Origin: Tigriopus japonicus
Lineage: Eukaryota; Arthropoda; Copepoda; Harpacticoida; Harpacticidae
DNA length: 64,000 nucleotides
Direction: 5' to 3'
NCBI GenBank assembly: GCA_010645155.1
Contig: JAAGOF010000220.1
Location: 976,065-1,040,064 of the forward strand
Shown: positions 47,398 to 57,350 of the stretch, piece by piece
Layout of the letters: each line of letters opens with the position of its first letter
How positions within the stretch are numbered: the stretch's first letter is position 1
Translations under genes and position numbers: made by a program
The notes under the pieces: generated by a model
Told to the model about the DNA's origin: nothing
Databases searched by the model: none
The model's input: the letters and a program-made list of their open reading frames with translations, nothing else

Positions 47398-47700
47398 TCA
47401 TGTGTACTTCTCAATCTTCTCAAAACCCTTCGATATACTAGAGGTTAGAGAAATGGGCCTAAACAGCTCCTGTAAGTACATACTAGGTAGCGACTTATCT
47501 CCGCCCTTAAAGATTTGAACAAACAAGAGTTTTTTTGAGGAGGAAAAATTGCCCTGAACTAATATGCGACACATCAATATCAGAAAACAGGAGCAAAATC
47601 TGTGGCCAGGGTCGGTATAAAAAAAGCAATAAAAATAGTAAAAAGCCTCCAAGCCATGCTAAGATTTTGTTTATCAAGTGAGAGCACGTCAATTTTGTGT
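47398..47700 (-). pseudogene. LINE reverse-transcriptase fragment
   Basis: - strand: VQIFKGGDKSLPS then FRPISLTSSISKGFEKI, matching the RT of the LINE at 54079 (VPIFKGGDKSLPSNFRSISL). A six-codon insertion separates the halves and frames are broken upstream. Confidence 0.7.
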
Positions 47701-48260
47701 AATCCCGAAACAAATGGTGCTGATTTATTTACAATGCTGAAGTAGCGCCTGTCAAAAAGCATCCTTTTAATTAACAAAATTTCCTGCAATATAGTTTAAT
47801 TTCTTTTTAAAACAAGTTGAATAAAGGTTACACATCAAATACGATATTTGCTCGTTCTGGATTCCATTAACATTATTTACAAATTAATAAAGCCCACGTA
47901 ACTTCTTTAATGTCATTCTAGAATTCGAAAAAGCGTTTTTGAGCTGACGAATTTACCTTTGCCGTTCAAGTACGACAAAAAAAAAATGTTTTTACCCAAC
48001 AAAATAAAGTTTTTGCTAGACGAGTACATTTTATTTGATATTTTATTCCTTTGTTTGGGAGTACCCTGTGTTTTTATAAAAATGACAATGACTGACATAC
48101 TTGATCAACAACAGATCAATTCCCTATAAGTGGACAATCTAATCAAAAGCAAACTGTCCTAAATATTTGGCAATCGAAGGAAATTGGCAATCAACATTAC
48201 AATGAGCAAGGCTTATTGAGAAAATGGATTATCCCTATTTTAAACAAAGCAATATCTTAC

Positions 48261-48479
48261 TGCATAGTTTGGGCATCGTGTGCATTTCTGTATTGTGTGA
48301 AAGCCTCCATTTCCTTCTCTTCAGATTACAAATTTTCTCGGTGCTGTACCAAAATGTCACGTGTTCACACCCATCATGGTTTCGACAACTTTCTACACAT
48401 TCCTCAATGGTCTTGTTTGGGGTTGATGATATGGTGTTTCCGTAATAAGCCGAACTTTCTTGGAGACAATATTGACGAG
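48261..48479 (-). CDS. Gene 2: PAN1 exon
   Basis: A single 219-nt exon on the - strand, preceded by TTTCTTTTTAG and ended by GTAAGA, phase 1 on both sides. It reads RQYCLQESSAYYGNT, KTIEECVESCRNHDGCEHV, ICNLKRRKW and MPKLC: a PAN/apple domain. It aligns with the PAN1 exon of gene 1 (10082-10300), also 219 nt, with the same cysteine spacing at EEC-x3-C and the closing P-K-x-C. It would follow the 63-nt exon at 52608-52670 and precede PAN2 at 44147. The open frame is visible only across a join, so it is easily missed by ATG-based ORF finding. Confidence 0.84.
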
Positions 48480-48639
48480 CTAAAAAGAAACATCAAATGT
48501 CTAGGGTTAGTTGTGGTCGGTATTGATTTCAATTTTCTAGTAGCTATTATTAATAAACTGCTGAGCCAAAAGACTAAGGTTCGTGTGGTCAAAAATGGGT
48601 TTATGACCAAAGCTGGCTCTAAATCATTATTGAATTGTT

Positions 48640-48835
48640 GGGCCACAAAGGAAGTCTAATACTTCGTATTCAACGTTGATTGTGCCCTTTTGGAAACAAT
48701 CAATGAATTCAAGAAAATGCAACCCTATTGTTTTCCAAAATCGAAAACGAGCCGGGTTAAACCACAGAAATATGTGGTTATTGTTCAGAGCTACTTCTCC
48801 ACATAACGTATAATTTGGCTCATTTCTTGGAAAGC
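48640..48835 (-). CDS. Candidate terminal exon of an unidentified gene
   Basis: - strand from acceptor GCTTTTTAG: FPRNEPNYTLCGEVALNNN, IFLWFNPARFRFW, DCFQKGTINVEYEVLDFLCG, then a stop near 48646. Phase 1 entry fits the gene family here. It lies in gene 2 intron 2 on the same strand, so it may be an alternative last exon of gene 2 or the end of another gene whose upstream part may include GNWKLDVNYENFYDHWECL at about 48925-49008. I do not recognise the domain. Confidence 0.35.
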
Positions 48836-49149
48836 CTAAAAAGCAAACATGGAAATGCATATTCTTTAAAGTTTTGACGACAATGTTTGGTTAAGCTCAA
48901 GAGACAGAATGAAACGGGAGTATATTCATTAATCGCAAGAACAGAAATTGATCAAGACATTCCCAATGATCATAAAAGTTCTCATAATTAACGTCAAGCT
49001 TCCAATTTCCTGTAGTTCCTTGTTTTGAAAATACACTTGTAGTCAACTCTAAAACACCCCACAGTTTACTCGAAAATACACAGAAAATACATTTTTTTCG
49101 AATTATGGCTTTTAGATTGTGGAAAGATCATATTTGTTGGTCCCTAATG

Positions 49150-49640
49150 CACATTTTTCCGAATGTTTTTTTAGGTTTGAATCAATATACCAAATGACAT
49201 CATGGCACTTTTTGGACCCACAATTGAATGGGGAACAACTTTAATTTTATTGTAAGATATAAGTTTAGGTCCAGGGAAATATTTATATACCTAAAAACCT
49301 TTTTATTAAAACATTTTTAACAAACTATTTAACCCATATTAAGAGATCATTTAGTTACCTTATGAATTCAAATTGAATAAAAATTGATACAGCAACAGCT
49401 GAGTTATTTGACTTTGAATGGTCCATTTTTGAACCCAAAAAGCCGAAAAACGCTAGTTATATGAAAAAACAAATTCCCAAAATTTTCACATAGCTTTTCA
49501 ATATCGCAAAAATAAATGAATTTTTGAGTTTTGAAACTTATGTCAAAATAGCTCAAAATAAGAAAACATATCACTTAAAATGCATTTAAAATATAATTTC
49601 GGATAAAAAATCTTTTGCAGTATCAAAAACAGTCAAAGTT
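49150..49640 (-). repeat. Dispersed repeat R3 (copy B), inverted
   Basis: Reverse complement of the repeat at 32580-33020, including CATGGCACTTTTTGGACCCA. A further diverged relative follows at 49870-50110. Confidence 0.68.
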
Positions 49641-50449
49641 GAGTAAAAACCAAAAGTTTTGAAAAAATCGGTTGATGTTTCAAGTTTCGATTTTAGTCCA
49701 TTTTGAACATGTATTATCATATGATAATACCTCTCATCAATTGATACGTAGTTTTTCAATAGTATAAACTTTTAGTGAGTATTAATAAGTGTTATTTTCA
49801 CACGTTTTGACAAAAACTGGTGGAAGGTTGATGATTTTTTATTTTATTTTGTGACCATGTCATTTGCTTGGGAATATGAGTTTTAATTTACCCGGGGCGT
49901 TTTTTCGCATTTTTGGGCCAAAAAGGAACCGCTTAAAGTTAAATAACTCAGCAAATGAGGAACATATTTTCAAGCAATTTTGATTCAAAAGGTATCAAAA
50001 TCTGGTCTAAAAGTGTACTGACCAGATTTTCCAAAATTGGTGCATTTAATAGGTTCTAGGTATATAACTTTTAATCTAGGTCTGACTTTGAGAAACTCAT
50101 TAAATCAAAGTTGTTCCTCGTGATTTCCTGAGCCTAAATCACATTTCATTGTGTTTGGGAATTTCCATAGAAACTTGATATGGAAGCAGAAAACATGAAC
50201 CCCTAGCTTTTGCAAGCTGTTTGTACAATATTCTCCTTGTTATGAAACTGTCGCTCAATCAGCTGATGCAAAGTCTATCTACCCATAGTTGCAAAATGAG
50301 TAAGTGATTTGGTTCAAACGTGTCCACAAATACTGGTGGATGGCCTCTCCCACAAATGAGAACAAATTTTCATGCCCAAGGGACAAGAAAATACAAATGC
50401 TTACAAATATTCAGCTCAAATAATTGCACTCAAAATGTTGAGTAATGAC

Positions 50450-50991
50450 TAGGGCCTGGAAATATTTTTTTTTGATTTAAAATATTTTAAAAATATCTCT
50501 CCATTTTTCCTTTATTTTTTAAATATTTTGGCTGTTTCAAGGAAAAAATAAATATTTTCTCGAATATTTGAGTAAGAAATAATATTTCAGGCAAAATTGA
50601 GGAAAATAAATGAATCACCTATGCTCAAGAGGGCTTACCCAAAATGAACCCAAAGTACAAAAATCTCTAAAAATGGCATTTATACGGAGATCGGACATTC
50701 ACAACCAAAACTACTTCCATTCACGAAAAAACTGCACCATCTATTGAGGCAAATTAAAAGTTGTATTTTTAGATCAATTACATGTCAAGTATGCCTCCAA
50801 AAATGGCAAACTGAATCAAATTAACGAAAAACAAATATGAAAAATCGGTGCACAAAGACAAAAATGCCAAATAATGGCGTTGTCAAAAAAATTTCTTCAA
50901 TATATGGCTCTTTCCTAAATATTTTGGGCTTTTGAAGAAAATATATATTCGATATTTTGTCACTTTTTTGCAAATATTATTCCGGGCCCTA
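50450..50991. mobile_element. hAT-type MITE (542 bp)
   Basis: Exact 8-bp duplication GTAATGAC at 50442-50449 and 50992-50999; TIRs TAGGGCCTGGAAATATTT and, reverse-complemented from the right, TAGGGCCCGGAATAATATTT. AT-rich interior without transposase. Confidence 0.88.
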
Positions 50992-51426
50992 GTAATGACC
51001 AATTTAGCACACTTCTTTTTCGTTGTTGGAACCGGTTTCAAAAGGAAAAAAATTTAGTTAGGGAAACAAAAAAATCATTCTTTTGGTGCTATTTCTTTAT
51101 TCGTTTCTTTGTTTATTGTGGTTGAATGTAGCAAAATTCTAGAAAAAAACATATATGGCAGGGTCAGCCGTGTCAAGCTATGACACATTCAATGAAAATC
51201 CTCACCACTTTCAATCTGAAATTTCAGGTAAAAAAGTCATAAAAGACTTTTCTGTTCCCACAAGAAGCAATAAACTACTAACCCAGTTTCTAGATTCCTA
51301 GCTAACAACATTCCTATCCTCATGTTAGTCGTTCCAGCAACCTAGAAGGAGGGTGTTGAATCCCCAATTACTCAATATTTTGAGAACAAAATTCTTCATG
51401 GCATATATGGGTTTCTTTGGCACAAT

Positions 51427-51873
51427 CAAGAAGCACTGGAATCATGGAGTGGGAGGCTAGGAATGAAAATAATGATTACCAGTAAGAACAATTCAATTAC
51501 GTTCTTCTGCAAATGAGACCTTACATATGTTGATAAGAATACGTATTTTGATTTTCAGCTCAATGGAACGTCGGAGACAAAAGTTATGCTCACTCTAAGC
51601 TCAGTGCAAATCCTACCGAGAATGAATGAACTAGCCCTTTTATGGTAATCGTTTTACCACAAAAGGGCGAGTTCATTCATTCTTTGCTCTTTTCAGTACA
51701 TAAGTTTGAGAAGGCACAACTTTTCACTCCGGCATTCGATTGGGCTGAAATTTAAAATACGCGTCCTTCTCAATGCAAGCCAAGTCTCATTTGCAGAAGA
51801 ACGCAAATGGTTCGTTTCTGCTGGAAATCATAATTCTCATTGCTCCCACTCCATGATTTCCGTGCTTCTTGGC
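51427..51873. mobile_element. Palindromic MITE, copy 1
   Basis: Nearly the whole 447 bp is one imperfect palindrome: ends AAGAAGCACTGGAATCATGG / its inverse, centre CCCTTTTATGGTAATCG with CCACAAAAGGG. Homologous to copy 2 at 52092-52552. Confidence 0.78.
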
Positions 51874-52091
51874 ACAGTTCATGGATAGAGAAAAACCTCA
51901 GGAACACAAGCAAATGTGTCAAATTTGTAACAAAATGTCTTATTTGATGTATTTATACTACTGTTACATTGCCTGATTTGGCCAATACAACATACTTTGC
52001 TCAATTGCTTGAATTATGCCAAGTTTCTTCTCTTTGTAAATGCATGCACAACATGAGCTAGTCGTGACGTTTGTCCACATTCTTGCTCCAT

Positions 52092-52552
52092 GCAAGAAGC
52101 ACTGAATTTCTGGAGTGGGAGGCTAACAATGAGAATTTTCATATCCTGTAGGATTGATTTTATTGCATTCTTCTGCAAACGAGACCTGGCTTGTATTTAG
52201 TAGAGTGGGTTTGTCAATTTTCAGCTCAATGGAAGGGCGGAGTGAAAAGTTATGCCTTCTCAAGCTTATGTACTGAAGAGGTCACAGACTGAATAAATTT
52301 GTCCTTTTATGGTAACGCAATTACCACAAAAGGGCTAGTATATTCATTCTCGGTAGGATTTGCACTGAACTTTGAAAGAGCGTAACTTTTGACTCCAACG
52401 TTCGATTGAGTTGAAAATTGAAATACATATTCTTGCCAACAAAATCAAGGTCTCATATGCAGATGACCATAACTAATTTGTTCCTACTGGAAATTATTAT
52501 AATTCTTTTCACTAGCCTCCCTGTCCAGAGAAATTGAGTGGTTCTTGCTCCA
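52092..52552. mobile_element. Palindromic MITE, copy 2
   Basis: Same family as copy 1, centre CCTTTTATGGTAACGCAATT at about 52304 with CACAAAAGG opposite. Flanked by TTCTTGCTCCATGCAA on both sides, which may be a long target duplication or an outer repeat. It ends 55 bp from the 63-nt exon of gene 2. Confidence 0.75.
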
Positions 52553-52607
52553 TGCAAAAGCACAACGGAACGGCACTTATCCTAAAGAAAAAATCGAAAA
52601 AACTTAC

Positions 52608-52670
52608 CAAGGGCTGAAAAGCAGGGTTCTCCATAATCACAACCATGTGAATTGTGAGCAAAAAGAACTC
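52608..52670 (-). CDS. Gene 2: short Cys exon after the signal peptide
   Basis: 63 nt on the - strand between TTTTTCTTTCAG and GTAAGT, phase 1 on both sides: VLFAHNSHGCDYGEPCFSAL. It aligns residue for residue in length with LIFPYLSHCCWEGDSCFPDF of gene 1 (9885-9947, also 63 nt). It supplies the end of the signal peptide and the two-Cys linker before PAN1 at 48479. The ATG exon, 28 nt in gene 1, should lie upstream (above 52670) but was not found. Confidence 0.75.
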
Positions 52671-54078
52671 CTGAAAGAAAAAGGTCTATGAAATGCAACT
52701 GTTTGAATCACGTATAAACCGGCAGTAAAATTATTGTGCATCACTATCTGGGATCTCTCTCTGATTTGCAAATGCGTAATTTCCAAAAGTGCTAATCTTT
52801 GCGTGTAAACGAACCTAGTACTAAGACTTCAAGGAGCAACATAGTTTGATTGACGTCCGCCAAAAATACCTCCACGTCAGTGTTTGAATAAGAGAAGACT
52901 GAGCTTTCGTGTCCTTTTGGCAACCTTTTTAGACTTACCCATAAACCAAAGCAGTTATTGTAGGAACTAAAGGATTCGTACCGAGTGCGTGAGAAAAAAT
53001 GGTTCAAAAGGGCTAATTTTGGTATTAATGTCACTATTTCATATCACGATTAGAGTGAGGATGAAAATCTTGTAAAAGTGCAAAATGTTTTTGCCCTTCT
53101 TGCCCCGTTTGATAAATTTAGCTTCTTTATTCAAAGATTTTTTTCCACCTTTTTTAGCTGAAATTTGATTCTTTAATTTTGAATAAAAATCGACCAAGTG
53201 GTTCTATATTCTGCGCTTTAGCACAAATCTGCCACTTGCTGGGATCTGTTGCACACGTTTTTGTTTACTGTTTGGGCTCTTTGCGTCTTTATGCGTATTT
53301 GGCAAAAATCTTGCACTTTTCTGGTCCAAGGCTAATAATGAAAAGTAACGAACAATAACAACGAGCCTGTTTTTATTTTTAATGACTCCTAGTTTCCCCT
53401 TATTAACAACCAACGTTTGAATCATCAAAAGCAATCCTAATTTGATTTGCTATATGCCAATATGTGAATGAGGAAAAGGGACAGTTTAAATTTGCGAAAT
53501 TTTCTCGAGGAAATGAAATTAAGTAATTGTTTTGTGCATGCCATTTTCTTAAGCAAACTTATTTCTGTTTGTGAGTTCTCAAAAAATATTTCCGTGCAAG
53601 ATTTTGAAAAAATATAAAAGATGGTTTAGTACAACCAAAACACAAGAATTGGATGTGGTTCCCTCAACAAATTTACGGAACAACCTTGGTACTACAGGGT
53701 GTCCACAAATTGATGGTGCATTGAAGTTTTTACTTAAGACCTGACTGGAAGGAAATCTTTGAGTTGTACGTGTATCATTTCAAATCCGTGTTACGTGTTA
53801 AGATCGTCTTTATTGCTAGGGACCTTGATCCCAGGAAGTTGCAAAAAGTGTGCAAGGAACCCTGGAGTCATGAAAAAGAAAGGAAAATTTTAGGCTGATC
53901 TCATTTTTTGACAAGGTTTGTTTGTCCTTTAGTATCCCAGAAATAGTGGCAAAAGGTAGGCCGTTGTCTAGAATTCCAAAGGTTAGAAAGATGTTGTTCT
54001 AAAGGAGTTGTCAAATTTTGAAAAGACCTCGGCGTACTTTGAATCCATTTGTTGTAGCCAGCCTCCAAAACAAGTTAG
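52671..54078. other. No gene recognised
   Basis: Expected to hold the first exon of gene 2; none convincing was found. CAGGGTGTCCACAAA at 53697 resembles a mariner-type TIR but no partner end was seen. Confidence 0.4.
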
Positions 54079-55235
54079 ATGTGGTTCAAGCTAAGATTAG
54101 GACCTCCATTGATTCTGGTCGGACGGAAAGTAGAGTTACTCAGGAGGTTAAGACATCATGTTGATGGTAAAACCGTAAATCATAATGAAGTTATGGCTAA
54201 TTTGCTTGGGAATCAGTTCTCAAGTGTATTTTCAATTCCGAAAAGGGTTGGCAGAGCAGGCCATGACTGTAATAATGTTGTTGATGAGATTGACATTGAT
54301 GGTCAGGATAATCGCTTGGAGGATCTGGTAGAAACAGATCAAGATGCTTTTGAGGCCATCAAGAGCTTAAAGCTCTCGAGTTCTCCTGGACCTGATGGTG
54401 TGACATCTCAGTTTCTGATGAAATGTTCACAAAATCTTGCCCCGGTTTTCTCCTATTTGATGCGTCGCATCTTAGATCAGGGCAAGTTTCCCTCTTCTCT
54501 AAAAGTAGCTCATGTCGTTCCAATTTTTAAGGGCGGAGATAAGTCACTCCCTAGTAATTTTAGGTCCATTTCTCTGACTTCCAGTATTGCAAAGGTCTTT
54601 GAGAAGATCATGAAGTCCAAGCTTGTTGAGTATTTAGAAGCCCATGATATCATTCCGCCTGGGCAGCAAGGGTTTTGGGGGTTGCTCCTCTCCAAAAGTT
54701 TAGAACAAAAGCCTGCATTTCTTCATATGCTGATGACACAAAATTAGTTTGTGGAAGGATTGTGGAAGGACTTAAAATGTTGAGTTGAGGACTTAGAGAA
54801 GGTCTACTCTTGGGTTGGTCAGAGTAACATGGCATTGAAAGGGATGAAATTCCGCACAATGACGGCTGGGGACGTCAAAATTAGATATTCCACTCAAAGA
54901 CAATGCAAGTTGTGATATTGAGCAGGTATTGTCCATGAGGGATTTGGGAGTTGTCGTCCAAGATGATGGAAAGTTTGATGAGCATATCCAGTTGAAAGTG
55001 GGGAAGGCATTTCAAACATGTGGCTGGATCTATCGCACTTTCAGGTCCAGAGATAGCTTTACGATGCTAACTCTGTACAAGTCGATTGTTCAACCGCATC
55101 TTGAATAAGCTTTCCCCATTTGGGTTCCAATGAGTTCGGCAGGTTTGCAAAAGGTCGAGCAGGTTCAAAGATGTTTCACCAGGAACATCACAGGAATGTG
55201 TGAATCCTTGGAATATGAGAATCGAGAAATCGAGG
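54079..55235 (+). pseudogene. CR1/Jockey-like LINE reverse transcriptase, internally deleted
   Basis: The + strand opens with an RT N-terminal part: LKLSSSPGPDGVTSQFLMKC, VVPIFKGGDKSLPSNFRSIS, SSIAKVFEKI and PPGQQGF. The segment between GQQGF and the active site is missing. The SYADDTKLVCG box is in another frame at about 54723, followed in further frames by the thumb and C-terminal part (KAFQTCGWIYRTFRS, LYKSIVQPHLE, VEQVQRCFTRNITGM). At least three frame breaks and the deletion make it dead. The endonuclease domain upstream was not recognised. Related fragments: 36545, 47398, and 3' ends at 15438, 45310 and 60827. Confidence 0.82.
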
Positions 55236-55360
55236 GGTTAGAAAATCTTGCCATGCTCGAGAGCTCGGCTGCAGGGTGACAAGTTCGAGGGCTTTAGCCC
55301 GAGAACTTGACATACGGAAGCCAAGCTCGATTTCTTGATTCTCATATTCCAAGGATTCAC
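55199..55360. repeat. 35-bp inverted repeat at the end of the LINE copy
   Basis: GTGAATCCTTGGAATATGAG + AATCGAGAAATCGAG at 55199-55233 is repeated inverted at 55326-55360 with one mismatch. The left arm is LINE coding sequence, so the right arm is a duplicated inverted piece of it. Confidence 0.8.
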
Positions 55361-55574
55361 TATATCGTTAGTTTGGGGAGCCTTTAAGTATTTGCATTAT
55401 TATTGTCTGACCACGACAAGTCAATCACCATTTGGTCACCTTGATATTGCTCATATCAAGTTTGCTTTCGCAAAGTTATCATTCGGTGTCCAAAATTGAG
55501 TGAGTGATTTTTACTTTTTTGTTTTTGCATTCGTGCTTTTTTGTATGTGAATTTTTTCACATCTCTAGACTCAC

Positions 55575-56594
55575 GAGACTCTTGTTGCTCAAGAAATATT
55601 TCAGACGGGTAAAATTCGAACGAGCAAAAGCAACTTTGTGTGCTTGACTCGATGTAATTCTGATTTTCCTTTCATCCCTCCACACTGCCGATGCTGACTG
55701 ACTAATTGTCATCTGACATAATAGTTGTGCTTTCTCCTTCGTGATCTTAATGTTGTTTTCGTAAAACGATCTTTCGACCTCGTCCAAATTGTATTGATGG
55801 GCGAAGTCCGCCGGATCTTCGTCGTGGAAAATCATCTCCAAAAGACCATTTCCAATGGGGGGTAACTCGTCGAGGGTTTCTTCTTCTCGCATGCGTCGAC
55901 GGTCATTGTTTGGAAATCCCTAAAAATACCGAATAATTATATTCGTGCAAAAAATTACAATTTCCCCTCTTACTTGTGCGCGTTTTTTCAATAAAATTGA
56001 GATCATCGATTCCTCGTCTCCTGCGTTTATTAGATCCGAATGTATCTTGTCCTTTTCGGTCTCTGGAACTCGAAATGACAATCTTGCCATTGGAGAAGGG
56101 TTTTTGAATATATCGTCAGCCGTTTTCCCCTTTGGATACATTTATTTCCCGCGTTGGGATGGAGCACGAAACTTGCACACCTCATCCGTGGAAGACTCGG
56201 TCCGCTCGGAGTTGATGAAGTGCACTAAGCTAAACATGTGTTTGCAGAGCCCGTCTGTTCCAACAGGGCAACTACATCGCGAACTTGTAACCACTCTCTT
56301 TATCTAATTCGATATTCAAATTCCAGGGATCTTCTGTAACATTCGTCTGTTTGACGCACTTCGCAAATATTTGAATGTTCCTCTCAGGTTCTCGAATTTC
56401 TTCTACATTAAATAGATGATTAGCTTCCAGTAAGGCCGAACCTTTTTTCTTTGTAGAGTCTCTTGGATCATATCCAGGCCAATGAATTGCGGAAAACCCG
56501 TTAAGAATAATTGTTCTTCCCATGGTAGGTGATTGGATGCTCGATCTCTTTGTGACTTGGCCTCTTTGTTTATGTTAGGTTGAGTTTTTGTCAT
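55575..56594 (-). pseudogene. SWIM zinc finger / YqaJ-like exonuclease gene, decayed
   Basis: - strand. From an ATG at 56594 (MTKTQPNINKEAK) the frame changes near 56520 into SAIHWPGYDPRD...FNVEEIREPERNIQIF, then again near 56290 into CSCPVGTDGLCKHMF, a SWIM finger (C-x-C-x7-C-x-H). A TAA interrupts the frame just before MYPKGKTADDIF. A 54-bp intron (55973-55920, GTAAGA...TTTTTAG) leads to exon 55919-55575, whose end reads TISQSASAVWRDERKIRITS + SQAHKVAFAR, the start of a YqaJ/lambda-exonuclease-like domain, and stops at a perfect GTGAGT donor. The catalytic D/E-x-K part is not present. Proteins joining SWIM and YqaJ-like domains occur in many invertebrate genomes, often linked to transposons. 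Confidence 0.72.
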
Positions 56595-56724
56595 GGTAGT
56601 TTCTGATATTTTGGTCGCCAGAGGGCAGGTTGGTGCGGAATTAGGATACTGTGCATCCCTCTATAATGCTAAAAAGATGTCAATTGTCATTAAGTCAAAA
56701 TAAAATGTCCATTTATTACTTAAA

Positions 56725-57350
56725 GTAATAGAAGATATTTATATAATTAGCTAGTCCTAGTTAATTATAAATATTAATTTATATTTATATATCTATATAG
56801 AAGGTAAAGACCCACTGAAATAAATGAGTAGTTACAGAAAAGAGCGAATGTAGGGAAGCGTCGAGACGGAGATACCCACATACACTTGTAGACAGAAAGG
56901 AAGGCAACTGAAAAGGTCAAGTGCCGTTCTACTAGCAGGAAGCGACCTGCACGGTAATAGTAAGTTTGATAATCAGGGTGGGTGGGTGGCAGAAGTAAGT
57001 CCGGGCTAAGGAAGATGAATAGACGCAATGCTAAACGGATGAACAACTAGCTGTTATCCGGTTAGCAAGCAGGAAAGACGCATAATGCGTCTCGCAACCT
57101 TGCAGGTTGCTCCTTGCAGTCCTAGCTGCTGAGATAAATTCCCACTAAAGATATTTAATTAATTAGCTAGTCCTAGCTAATTATAAATATATATTTATTT
57201 ATCTATATGGGAGGTAAAGACCCTTTGAAATACATTAATAGTTACATAAAAGAGAGATTTTGGGGAGCGTCGAGACGGAGATACCAACTTAGACAGAAAG
57301 GAAGGCAACTGAAAAGGTTAGGTGCCGTTCTAGGAAGCGACCTGCAACCA
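56725..57350 (+). repeat. Tandem duplication (~410-bp spacing)
   Basis: 56725-56960 (TTAGCTAGTCCTAG, GGTAAAGACCC, GCGTCGAGACGGAGATACC, GACAGAAAGGAAGGCAACTG) is repeated in the same orientation at 57145-57350 with small indels. The first copy is followed by about 190 bp not duplicated. Confidence 0.82.

Noticed and set aside
48216..48659. 147-codon + strand ORF
   Set aside because: It is the antisense shadow of the gene 2 PAN1 exon and the candidate exon at 48640; the - strand has splice sites and homology.
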